From positions 1-13,647 of the forward strand of contig JAHFGE010000030.1 of assembly GCA_023247575.1 (NCBI GenBank): a stretch of DNA of 13,647 nt. Reading direction: 5' to 3'. Shown here piece after piece: positions 1 to 6,920 of this stretch. Position numbers and translations under genes: made by a program. The first letter of the stretch is position 1. The number at the start of each line of letters is the position of its first letter. Source of the DNA: Candidatus Omnitrophota bacterium (lineage in GTDB: Bacteria; Omnitrophota; Gorgyraeia; Zapsychrales; Fredricksoniimonadaceae). Under the pieces are notes generated by a model. The model saw only the letters and a list, made by a program, of their open reading frames with translations. It ran no database searches and was not told the origin of the DNA.

Positions 1-701
1 GAGCTTAAAATAATCCTGTGACCGTCGTCTAAATAAGCACTGAAAGCTGAGGGAGACAACGCTCGTAAATGACGATAGATATCAACAGGATGGGCATACT
101 GTCGCCAATTTTTAATCGCTGCCTCAAATCGATGGGATAAATTGATTTGATAAATATCGCCATCATGGATGTGTTGCAAAGCTTTTTTAACCGCTTCCCT
201 AAATTGTCTGGGAGTGGTATTGCTTTTAATCTTAAATTTTCCATGAAATGGTTTTCGTTGCACCTCTCTAAGGCAAGGTTGTTGTAATTTATAGAGGATA
301 TAATCTATTTTCTGACGGACGGCCTGGGTTTGCTGACGTTTATTGGTGTAAGGCAGGCCGGTAGAGCTAATGGTCAAAATTTGCCGGTGATGGTCCAGGC
401 ATAAGACTCCGTCGTAAAGGCCAAACCATGAGTCTCCCTCATAACCAATATAACCTACGGCTCCAGCGGAGAAGGAAGATAAATTTTTTAGACCCACATA
501 AGGCTTTAAGGCTTTTCTTAATTGGTCAAAATTCTTTGCCTTCGCTATTTGAAAAGGCGCAAAACCAAAATAAGAAAAACGTCCATCTACTGTCTGGGGT
601 AAACTGCTGTCGAGGAAGAAGACATGAGGTTCATCTTTAAAAATTTCCAGCAGACGAAAAGCGTCATCACTGAAAGGTATGGTGTGAGTAACTATGTTCA
701 T
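1..701 (-). CDS. pabB: Aminodeoxychorismate synthase component I (PabB), N-terminal part, cut by window edge
   Basis: Translating the minus strand from ATG at 701 gives an open frame of 233 codons with no stop before position 1, so the gene continues outside the window. The protein is the chorismate-binding subunit that, with a glutaminase partner, converts chorismate to 4-amino-4-deoxychorismate for folate synthesis in the cytoplasm. Visible motifs are FFLDSSLP and GRFSYFGFAPF in the N-terminal domain, GDIYQINLSHRF near residue 180-190, and LRALSPSAFSAYLDDG followed by ILSS at the cut end, which begins the chorismate-binding domain. The YQINLSHRF form favours PabB over anthranilate synthase TrpE (usually FQVVLSQRF), but TrpE is not fully excluded. 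About half of a usual 450-residue protein is present. GAGGG at 708-712, six bases upstream, supports the start. The catalytic C-terminal residues are not in view. Confidence 0.88.
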   Translation of the reverse strand, partial: MNIVTHTIPFSDDAFRLLEIFKDEPHVFFLDSSLPQTVDGRFSYFGFAPFQIAKAKNFDQLRKALKPYVGLKNLSSFSAGAVGYIGYEGDSWFGLYDGVLCLDHHRQILTISSTGLPYTNKRQQTQAVRQKIDYILYKLQQPCLREVQRKPFHGKFKIKSNTTPRQFREAVKKALQHIHDGDIYQINLSHRFEAAIKNWRQYAHPVDIYRHLRALSPSAFSAYLDDGHRIILS

Positions 702-747
702 GAAGATCCCTCGCTGCCCATGATTATAACAGCTCGGGATTAATTCG

Positions 748-786
748 CACAGTGACTTGTGTTCACTTTGTTCCACAAGTCACGTG
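748..786. repeat. Inverted repeat between the exonuclease gene and pabB
   Basis: GTGACTTGTG at 752-761 and CACAAGTCAC at 774-783 are perfect 10-base complements around a 12-base loop. CAC at 748-750 and GTG at 784-786 extend the stem past one bulged base. It lies in the 89-bp gap after the exonuclease stop and 47 bases before the pabB start codon. No T-run follows the stem on either strand, so a standard intrinsic terminator is not supported. It could be an operator, a processing site or a hairpin attenuating read-through into pabB. Confidence 0.6.
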
Positions 787-790
787 CTCA

Positions 791-1411
791 TTAAAACAGC
801 GAAGGTTGGGCCAGGGAAACTAATTTAAAGGAAGGTTTTTCGACGGCAAACTGAGTCAGAAATTTAGAAATATCCAGCAGGTTGCGCTCGGCAGCCATCT
901 CAATCATGCGGATAAACACCTGCACCGTCAACTCCACATCCGCCATGGCTCGATGGGTTTCCGCCACCTGCACTCCCAGAGAACGGGCCAGATAAGTAAG
1001 CCTGTAATTACTCAAATAGGGTATGAGATCTTTGGCCATCTTAAGGGTGTCAATGGCCGGAGTGCCATCATGGAGTCTGCGCCCTATCAAGGACAATTCA
1101 TAGCACAAGAACCCTAAATCAAAACGCACATTGTGGCCTGCCACACAGGCCCCGGAAATAAAGGAAACCATTTGAGGCAAAATCTCTTCGGCCGTCGGCG
1201 CCTGGGCAACCATCTCTTGGGTAATATTGTTAATGCGGGTCGCTTCCGGCGGCAGAAGGCGTTTAGGATTAACTAAAGAATAGAATTTGTCGGTGATGAG
1301 ACCGCCTTTGATTTTCATGGCGGCGATTTCAACAATACGATCGCCGTCCTGGGCCGATAAACCGGTGGTTTCTACATCAAAAACAACAAACTCTGTATTT
1401 TTTATTTTCAT
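791..1411 (-). CDS. DEDDh 3'-5' exonuclease (DnaQ / DNA polymerase III epsilon-like)
   Basis: This 206-residue protein is a single RNase T/DnaQ exonuclease domain. Exo I is FVVFDVETTGL with D12 and E14, Exo II is HNVRFDLGF with D98, and Exo III is H153 and D158 in ETHRAMADVELT. Together these give the complete DEDDh metal-binding set, so it should hydrolyse DNA or RNA from the 3' end. No polymerase, helicase or GIY-YIG domain is attached, unlike PolC or the UvrC-like fusions. It may be the proofreading subunit or a stand-alone repair or RNA-maturation nuclease; sequence alone does not decide. The start ATG overlaps the stop of the upstream DUF2156 gene in an ATGA junction, implying translational coupling. 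The hairpin at 748-786 lies just downstream. Confidence 0.93.
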   Translation of the reverse strand: MKIKNTEFVVFDVETTGLSAQDGDRIVEIAAMKIKGGLITDKFYSLVNPKRLLPPEATRINNITQEMVAQAPTAEEILPQMVSFISGACVAGHNVRFDLGFLCYELSLIGRRLHDGTPAIDTLKMAKDLIPYLSNYRLTYLARSLGVQVAETHRAMADVELTVQVFIRMIEMAAERNLLDISKFLTQFAVEKPSFKLVSLAQPSLF

Positions 1412-2298
1412 GCTTGTGTCAATGTATGTGAAAGCGGCGTAAGAAAAGGATGATACGCCTGCTTTGAGGTGGCTACATAAGGCAAACCAAAATCATCCAT
1501 GGTATTGATAAGGGCGTAAGACTTTAAAGCTTCATCAGCACAAAAACGATTAAAAATAAACGCCCCCAAACCCCTAAATCCCACATCTATAATCTCTAAT
1601 AATACGCAAAAAATTTGTGAATTCAAGGGATATCCAAAAGAATATGCTATGACCTTTTGGTCACTCTCGACGATACGGCCCACCAGGCCTAAAGGCTTGT
1701 GGTAGAAAAGAGCTAATTCATGCACGCTTTTGTTCTCTTCCAGCATGCTGCGGTAAACAGGCTCTTCGTGTTTGGCGTGGCGGTTTTTGGCCCAGCGTTG
1801 ATAAAGACCCATACAAGCATTGAAGTCTCGTTCTTCATACGGCCGAAACAGCGCCTGGTGATGGGCTTGAAAATGGTTGATATCATGCCTCTGACTCTTA
1901 TAAGCACCCCCTTTGAGTTCCATTAAATTTTGTCTACGATACACATATTCTTGGGACTTAGGGTAGATTTTAAACTCCCCCTTCCCTCTCGGTATCTGCT
2001 CTTGTTCTACATTCTCAATACGCGCTGTTTTGGCATTGATTTTATTCATTTTAGAAAAGGCCCGCTCTACGACGGAAAGTCCCCACGAATCGCCTAAGGG
2101 TGGCAGGTATAAAAAGCATCCCCTGGGTTGATGAGCATAAATACAAAGGTGTTCCTCCATCACTTCAAATTCGAAATCGAAAAAATCCTGCCAGAGAAAA
2201 AGGCAAGAAAAATGGAAGGCAGAAAGTTGATGCGTTTGAAGGCTCACATATTTTTCAAACAAAACCTTCCTGGCCAGTAAAGCATCGATGTTTCTCAT
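1408..2298 (-). CDS. DUF2156 protein (phosphatidylglycerol lysyltransferase C-terminal-like, GNAT fold)
   Basis: The 296-residue product resembles the DUF2156 family, related to the catalytic domain of MprF, which transfers aminoacyl groups from aminoacyl-tRNA to lipids. Supporting segments are EYVYRRQNLMELKG followed by a KSQRHDINHF-type stretch, then FRPYEERDFNACMGLYQRWA and a C-terminal DDFGLP segment. No transmembrane flippase domain is present, so it is a soluble stand-alone version. Its acyl donor and acceptor are unknown. The open frame extends upstream to 2406, but ATG at 2298 is preferred: it sits one base after the stop of the upstream cysteine-cluster gene and has GAGG at 2305-2308 six bases before it. 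The stop overlaps the exonuclease start. Family assignment is by recognised motifs; the function is inferred. Confidence 0.8.
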   Translation of the reverse strand: MRNIDALLARKVLFEKYVSLQTHQLSAFHFSCLFLWQDFFDFEFEVMEEHLCIYAHQPRGCFLYLPPLGDSWGLSVVERAFSKMNKINAKTARIENVEQEQIPRGKGEFKIYPKSQEYVYRRQNLMELKGGAYKSQRHDINHFQAHHQALFRPYEERDFNACMGLYQRWAKNRHAKHEEPVYRSMLEENKSVHELALFYHKPLGLVGRIVESDQKVIAYSFGYPLNSQIFCVLLEIIDVGFRGLGAFIFNRFCADEALKSYALINTMDDFGLPYVATSKQAYHPFLTPLSHTLTQA

Positions 2299-2299
2299 C

Positions 2300-2872
2300 C
2301 TAGACCTCGATGGTAAATAAAAACTCCAGTTCCTGGCGATAGGGAGTATAGTCGTGCAAAAGACGGCTGTTATGTTTAAGGAAATCTTTAACTTGCGTTT
2401 GCGCAAAAAACACCTTCAAATAATCTGTGTGAATTTTAAGATCCTGATTTAGATGGTGCTCCTGAATATAGGGACAAGCCAAATGCACGTACAATTCCAG
2501 CCTCTCCTTACTCTTGGAGAGCACAAATGGATAAAGAGCACATTCAAAAGGTCTGTGGCCATAAATCCCGCAGGTGCTATCCTTCTTATTAAAAAAAACA
2601 CAATTGTAATGGCCCCTTTGTGCAATGGTTTTAAGATAACCCGCTTGGTCGACCCCATCTTGCGCTTCCTGTTCCCCCACTTTGGGACGCCAGGGAGATT
2701 CGGCTAACTGAAAACGGCAACACCCCTCGCATTGAAGGCAGACACTGGAGGGAACAAATTGTTTCAAACCTCCCCAACCCTGCCTCGCCGGCCCGTCTCG
2801 CCGATGGCTCGCCGAGGCGGACAAGCGGGCTCCGGGGTTGGGGAGGTTATCTGTAATATCCTTTGAAGGCAT
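2300..2872 (-). CDS. YkgJ-type zinc- or iron-chelating cysteine-cluster protein
   Basis: The 190-residue protein carries the family signature CxxCxxCC at 45-52 (CLQCEGCC), then C91, the pair C101 and C111 in a CGIYGHRPFEC-type segment, and C133. These are the expected cysteines of the YkgJ/CxxCxxCC family, thought to bind zinc or an iron-sulfur cluster; no reaction is established. Family members normally begin a few residues before the first cysteine motif. Here residues about 9-35 are encoded by the GC-rich inverted repeat at 2767-2848 and look inserted. ATG at 2872 lies inside the end of the upstream glycosyltransferase gene (26-bp overlap). A TTG at residue 36, just after the repeat, is possible but its GGAGG lies only one base away. 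Stop and next start are one base apart, so this gene is cotranscribed with the DUF2156 gene. Confidence 0.85.
   Translation of the reverse strand: MPSKDITDNLPNPGARLSASASHRRDGPARQGWGGLKQFVPSSVCLQCEGCCRFQLAESPWRPKVGEQEAQDGVDQAGYLKTIAQRGHYNCVFFNKKDSTCGIYGHRPFECALYPFVLSKSKERLELYVHLACPYIQEHHLNQDLKIHTDYLKVFFAQTQVKDFLKHNSRLLHDYTPYRQELEFLFTIEV
2767..2848. repeat. GC-rich palindromic element A, inside the cysteine-cluster gene
   Basis: A 14-base arm at 2767-2780 (AACCTCCCCAACCC) is exactly complementary to 2835-2848. Inside it GCCCG at 2791-2795 pairs with CGGGC at 2826-2830, and GCCTCG at 2782-2787 can alternatively pair with CGAGGC at 2813-2818, so the 82-bp unit can form a long branched hairpin. 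It is far richer in G+C than its surroundings. It starts within the stop codon of the glycosyltransferase gene and is read through in frame as residues about 9-35 of the cysteine-cluster protein, rich in A, R, G, S and P. The shape suggests a miniature mobile palindrome rather than a terminator, since the reading frame continues through it. Confidence 0.75.
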
Positions 2873-3590
2873 AGTAACGAAGTTTCAATAAACTAAAAAA
2901 AGAATTTAGGATATCCCGGCCTATGTGAACTTTGGAATTCCCTTTATGCTCCCACACCACCGGCATCTGACAAATTTTCAGATGATGAAGCCTGGCTATC
3001 AAAAGAATCTCCGTATCGAAGGCCCAACCAAAAATCCGTTGCCTTAAAAAAACCGTTTGGCTGGCCTGCTGGGTAAACATTTTAAACCCACAGGTAAAGT
3101 CCTGACAATCGTAGCCAATCATTAGCGCTGACAATAAGGTAAACCCCTGCCCCAGAAATGCCCTGTACCAGGGCCGCTTCTGTTCCTGCAAAGAACCCAT
3201 ATTGCGATTGCCGATCACAATATCAGATAGCCCCTGACGCATGAGCACTAAAAATTTTTCTATTTCATTAAGGTCCGTCGATAAATCAACATCCATAAAA
3301 AGGCAGTACTGGCCATTAGCCTTTTGCATGCCATAACCAATCGCATATCCCTTGCCTTGATTACGCTGGTAGCTAAAAACTTTTACCCTCTGGTTGGCCC
3401 CGACGGTACCGTCGGGGTTGGGCCAATCAGAAAGCTTCTCTAAAGTATTGTCCGAGGAGCCGTCATTGACCACAATGATTTCATAGTCCAACTTAAGGCC
3501 ATTAAGTTTATGTTCGATGGTCTTGAGATTTTCTTTAATGACTAAAGCCTCATTAAAGGCCGGCAGGATAATAGATAATTCACAGGACAT
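2847..3590 (-). CDS. GT2 glycosyltransferase, DPM1/ALG5-like (polyprenyl-phosphate hexose synthase)
   Basis: A soluble GT-A fold enzyme of about 247 residues, expected to transfer a hexose from a nucleotide sugar to polyprenyl phosphate at the cytoplasmic face. It shows LSIILPAFNEA at the N-terminus, IIVVNDGSSDNT, a RNQGKGYA segment, the metal-binding DVD in CLFMDVDLSTD, DIVIGNR, and DFTCGFKMF with FDTEILLIA, as in dolichyl-phosphate sugar synthases. No C-terminal membrane helices follow, unlike GtrB types. Eleven residues between the second and third motifs (WPNPDGTVGAN) are encoded by a palindromic element at 3394-3426. The start is ambiguous: ATG at 3590 gives the family's usual N-terminus, while TTG at 3605 has AAGGA six bases upstream and lies two bases after the preceding stop. 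It directly follows the 753-residue GT-C gene, which may use its product. Confidence 0.9.
   Translation of the reverse strand: MSCELSIILPAFNEALVIKENLKTIEHKLNGLKLDYEIIVVNDGSSDNTLEKLSDWPNPDGTVGANQRVKVFSYQRNQGKGYAIGYGMQKANGQYCLFMDVDLSTDLNEIEKFLVLMRQGLSDIVIGNRNMGSLQEQKRPWYRAFLGQGFTLLSALMIGYDCQDFTCGFKMFTQQASQTVFLRQRIFGWAFDTEILLIARLHHLKICQMPVVWEHKGNSKVHIGRDILNSFFSLLKLRYYAFKGYYR
3394..3426. repeat. 33-bp palindromic element B, inside the DPM1-like gene
   Basis: The core at 3398-3417 is a perfect 20-base palindrome centred on GGTACC. TTGG at 3394-3397 and CCAA at 3423-3426 extend it with a five-base asymmetric bulge. The unit is 33 bp, exactly 11 codons, and encodes a loop in the glycosyltransferase between two conserved strands. 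The 10-mer CGGGGTTGGG at 3413-3422 is also found in element A at 2833-2842. Imperfect direct repeats GGTTGGCC (3392-3399) and GGTTGGGCC (3416-3424) lie in it. Confidence 0.65.
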
Positions 3591-3607
3591 ATTATTTAAC
3601 AACAAAT

Positions 3608-5869
3608 CTATTCCTTACGTTTCATGGCAACCAGATACTGGCCCACTTCACCGGGTTCATATCGGGCCAATACATATCTAAGGATATCAATAAAATCTTC
3701 AAATTGATAACCATACCAGGCGGGCACTTCAGGAGTTAAGAAAATGCGTTCCATAAAAATAAAAGGCGGATTGGCGCTCTCTAGCTGTCTTATTATTTTA
3801 AGCACATTGTCTTTAGTCAAAATGGTACCGCAGCTTCCCATCCATGTGCGCATACGCATGGGTCGGGAGTTCAGCAGAGGGAAATAATAAAAAAATGGCT
3901 TGCGATGGGCCTGCTGAAGTATTAGTAGTTCGAAACTGCTTAACAATGGCACTCTGGCGCCTGCCGGAGTCCATCGATCAATCAGGGCCGCATCTTTCGA
4001 AAAATCGGTCTCTTTGTGATAAAAATCAATTACCTCCTGGTCGGTTTTAAAATCTTTTTCATATTTGAGACCTTCCTCTCGCTCTCCTAAATTATTGAGA
4101 GGGAGCTTGATCGCTTCCGGGACATCCACATACAACTGATTAAAATAATAAGAGTTATTTCCTACTCTTTGGGCTGTACGCGGATCAACGACGGGATTAC
4201 GGGATACGTTAAGCCAATTAGGATATCCTCTCAACATAGGGGAGGTCAGTAGCATCAATAACGAGACACTCAAGAGAACCCAGCGAACAATATTTCGTTG
4301 CCCAGGATGCAACCTTCCAGCGATGAGATGATCTAACCAAAAGAATAAAAGAAAAATCCCCGGTAAACCAACCTCAAGATATTTGGTCGCAACTAAAATA
4401 TAGTAGGAATGTAAACAAAGACCATAGATGCCAACCAGCGCCGCAAATAAAAATTTATAATCCTGTTTTTTAAAACACACCAGTATACATCCATAGAGGG
4501 CTGAGGCCATATAAAGCAAAGGGTAGGCCAACCCCCCTAAGGTAAAAAGAAATTCTTTACGCTTCAGGCTATCTGTTAAAGGAAATGTCATTAAATGATT
4601 ATAAAATGCATTATTGTACTCACTAACATTCATCCAAAATTCCCTGGTCAAAGCATGGCCTTTGACTGTCAAATACGTCCACCCCAGCATAAGAACAGGC
4701 ACCATCAGAACAGCCCCTGCATAAAATAACAGGCTCTTTCGAGATTTAAACATCCGTATTCTCAGATGAGGAACAAGAATATGGAAAGCTAAATAAAACA
4801 GCAGTACGGCGAGCAATAAAGCCCCTGTTGAAATCATGTGATACATGGCTATGCTCACAATAACCGCTACTAATATGAACAAAGACCGACGATAGGTCTG
4901 TAAATGTTTAAATAAAGTCCAAAAGAAAAGGATATCAAAACAATACCTGAAGACGGACGCCGGGGCCTGCTGCCAGATAATAGGGGCTTCCAGGGGGTCA
5001 AACATCTGCGCACGCATTCCCAGGATAATGGCCGCAAAAGCCATGATGCCGCTAACCAGCCAACGCCTTAGCAACAAATACCACAAACAGTAATAGACAA
5101 TCCCCACCCAAAATAAACCTCTCAAGGCATTGGCATAACCAAAACCTCCAAAGAGTTTCATCAAGCCCGCGATCATGACGGGGAATCCGAATCCATAGGT
5201 CGATATAATATCGACATCTGGCAGAAAACCGTATAAAAGACCATAATTGACTCCCATAAAATTACCATCCCACTGATGAAACTGTTCTCCCATGTACATC
5301 CATGCCACCACGGCTTCAGGATTAGGAATATAAATCACTAAAAATATAAAGAGGATAGCTAATGCATTGGCTGCGTACATCCCCAAGGGAGTAGACAGCT
5401 GTACCAATGCTCCCGCATGGATACGGCTTGCCTTCTCCCGCATCAGTGGCCAGGCCCGGCATAGTTCTCCCCAAAAAATTTTCGTTAGTGCGGATAAAAT
5501 CAAAGCGCCATAAAAAAGATTCTTGGCCCCGGAAGGCTGCTGGTCCATAATCATATGAAAGGCAGCGAATACCTCTACGGTCACCCAAAGACCTTGAACC
5601 CCCAATAACGGCCGCAATTTGGCCGTAAAATGTTTTTCCCAGAGCCGGTGTTTCCCAATGAATACAACCACCCCCTGAATGAGAAAACAGGCTCCTATAA
5701 AAATGGTGTATAAGAGAAAATCCCGATCGGGTCGAATACTTTCACGATATCTTAAAAGTAACGAATCATAATATGGCGTATGGAGATTGTAAGGGATGGC
5801 GTTAGAAATCGTTGCGGCAACAATTAAAATTTCCAGAGCCAGTAGAATGGAATATATGACCCAAATCAT
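3608..5869 (-). CDS. GT-C-like polytopic membrane glycosyltransferase with C-terminal soluble domain (paralogue 1)
   Basis: The 753-residue protein has about a dozen hydrophobic segments through residue 545, then a soluble tail of about 206 residues (548-753). An extracytoplasmic-type loop carries MYMGEQFHQWD at 191-201, DVD at 218-220 and STYGFGFP. Acidic residues in this first large loop are the usual catalytic site of GT-C enzymes, which transfer sugars from polyprenyl phosphate. The tail has VPLLSSFE, PFFYYFPLLNSRP, MERIFL and ends GQYLVAMKRKE, shared with the paralogues at 8650-10857 and 12119-13647. I cannot name its family. ATG at 5869 is chosen over the TTG two codons upstream; no strong ribosome site is seen for either. 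A DPM1-like gene follows within 17 bp. Role as lipid-linked sugar transferase is inferred from topology and context. Confidence 0.8.
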   Translation of the reverse strand: MIWVIYSILLALEILIVAATISNAIPYNLHTPYYDSLLLRYRESIRPDRDFLLYTIFIGACFLIQGVVVFIGKHRLWEKHFTAKLRPLLGVQGLWVTVEVFAAFHMIMDQQPSGAKNLFYGALILSALTKIFWGELCRAWPLMREKASRIHAGALVQLSTPLGMYAANALAILFIFLVIYIPNPEAVVAWMYMGEQFHQWDGNFMGVNYGLLYGFLPDVDIISTYGFGFPVMIAGLMKLFGGFGYANALRGLFWVGIVYYCLWYLLLRRWLVSGIMAFAAIILGMRAQMFDPLEAPIIWQQAPASVFRYCFDILFFWTLFKHLQTYRRSLFILVAVIVSIAMYHMISTGALLLAVLLFYLAFHILVPHLRIRMFKSRKSLLFYAGAVLMVPVLMLGWTYLTVKGHALTREFWMNVSEYNNAFYNHLMTFPLTDSLKRKEFLFTLGGLAYPLLYMASALYGCILVCFKKQDYKFLFAALVGIYGLCLHSYYILVATKYLEVGLPGIFLLFFWLDHLIAGRLHPGQRNIVRWVLLSVSLLMLLTSPMLRGYPNWLNVSRNPVVDPRTAQRVGNNSYYFNQLYVDVPEAIKLPLNNLGEREEGLKYEKDFKTDQEVIDFYHKETDFSKDAALIDRWTPAGARVPLLSSFELLILQQAHRKPFFYYFPLLNSRPMRMRTWMGSCGTILTKDNVLKIIRQLESANPPFIFMERIFLTPEVPAWYGYQFEDFIDILRYVLARYEPGEVGQYLVAMKRKE

Positions 5870-5951
5870 TGCCAAATAATATAATATTTTAGCTCATCTG
5901 GGAAGATAATAAAATTTGCATTTCTTATACAAAATGTTTAGAATACCACCC
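5870..5951. promoter_or_regulatory. Divergent intergenic region, likely promoters on both strands
   Basis: This is the only divergent gene boundary in the window, separating the minus-strand 753-aa gene from the plus-strand GtrB-like gene. It is very A+T-rich, with overlapping TATAAT-like strings around 5877-5890. No convincing -35 partner at correct spacing could be found on either strand, so exact promoters are not called. The leftward operon starting at 5869 must begin here or within the opposite gene. Confidence 0.35.
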
Positions 5952-6920
5952 ATGTCTCAACTGCGATTGCTATCTGTGGTGTTTTCCTTTCGCAACGAAG
6001 AAGCTGTGCTTGCCGAATTAATCCAAAGAACCCGTGCGGTTTTATCCAATGAGAAAGCTCACAAATCTATTGGTGATTGGGAATTGATTTTCGTGAATGA
6101 CGCTTCCAGCGACCGATCTTTGCAAATCCTGCTAGAGCTTGCCCAAGGTAAAAATGATATCAAAATGATCAATATGTCCCGAAATTTTGGTGTGGCCCCT
6201 TGTGTCATGGCAGGCCTTAGCTTTGCCCAGGGTGATGCCGTGGTGTATATGGACACCGATTTACAGGATCCTCCTGAAGTTATTCCTCAAATGCTTCAGG
6301 CCATGCAGGAACAAAGGGTTGATGTAGTCCATACGGTGCGTCGATCGCGCCAGGGTGAAAGCGCTTTTAAATTATTTTTAACTAAAATCGGCTATTCGAT
6401 CCTTAACCGCTATTCTTCCGTCCCTATGCCCTCTGAGGCCGGAGACTTCAAACTCCTTTCCCGCCGTGCGGTTGATGAAATTCTCAAACTTAAAGAATAC
6501 AAACCCTATATGCGTGGCCTGGTCTCTTATGTTGGATTTAAACAGGCATTCATTCCTTATGATCGGCACTCACGCTATGCCGGCCAAAGCAAATTCTTTA
6601 TTTTGGGGCCTAAAGCTGTCAGCAATTTCCTTAATTCCATCGTCAATTTTTCTTCCGTACCATTGCAAATCGCTTCTTATTGCGGTATCTGTTCGATTCT
6701 TATAGATTTTATCCTCATCATTTATGTGCTAGAACAAAAACTTACAGGGGTAGCAGTTCCAGGATGGACAGCTCTGATGATTGTCATTTTATTCATAGGT
6801 GGAGTTCAATTATTTTCTATCGGTATGCTTGGGCTGTATTTGAATTCCGTGCATGAACAGACTAAAATGCGGCCTCTTTACATTATTGAATCAACTTATG
6901 GAATCAACCTCCATACGTAA
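5952..6920 (+). CDS. GT2 membrane glycosyltransferase, GtrB/ArnC/DPM1-like
   Basis: A 322-residue enzyme with a GT-A domain (about 1-225) and two C-terminal transmembrane helices (about 238-260 and 275-303). This is the architecture of GtrB, ArnC and bacterial DPM synthases, which make polyprenyl-phosphate hexose or aminosugar. Motifs are LLSVVFSFRNEE, FVNDASSD (D50, D54), SRNFG, the metal-binding DTD at 101-103 in YMDTDLQDPPE, GDFKLLSRRAVD, and the RYAGQSKF segment before the first helix. ATG at 5952 matches the family's N-terminus. ATG at 5934 and TTG at 5916 are in frame upstream, and only the TTG has a possible GGAAG site (5901-5905), at a long spacing of ten bases. The radical SAM gene overlaps its 3' end. 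The sugar is unknown. Confidence 0.9.
   Translation: MSQLRLLSVVFSFRNEEAVLAELIQRTRAVLSNEKAHKSIGDWELIFVNDASSDRSLQILLELAQGKNDIKMINMSRNFGVAPCVMAGLSFAQGDAVVYMDTDLQDPPEVIPQMLQAMQEQRVDVVHTVRRSRQGESAFKLFLTKIGYSILNRYSSVPMPSEAGDFKLLSRRAVDEILKLKEYKPYMRGLVSYVGFKQAFIPYDRHSRYAGQSKFFILGPKAVSNFLNSIVNFSSVPLQIASYCGICSILIDFILIIYVLEQKLTGVAVPGWTALMIVILFIGGVQLFSIGMLGLYLNSVHEQTKMRPLYIIESTYGINLHT

Noticed and set aside
428..640. Plus-strand open frame of 70 codons
   Set aside because: It is antisense to the pabB frame, whose minus-strand translation has clear family motifs.
2299..2406. Upstream extension of the DUF2156 frame
   Set aside because: It lies inside the cysteine-cluster gene. ATG at 2298 has its own GAGG and sits one base after the upstream stop.
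2767..2848. Reading element A as an intrinsic terminator after the glycosyltransferase gene
   Set aside because: There is no T-run after the stem on the minus strand, and the next gene's frame runs through it with an unbroken cysteine signature after it.
5870..5951. Specific -35/-10 promoter pair
   Set aside because: TATAAT-like strings abound because of the A+T content, but no -35 box at 16-18 bp spacing scored better than three of six bases.
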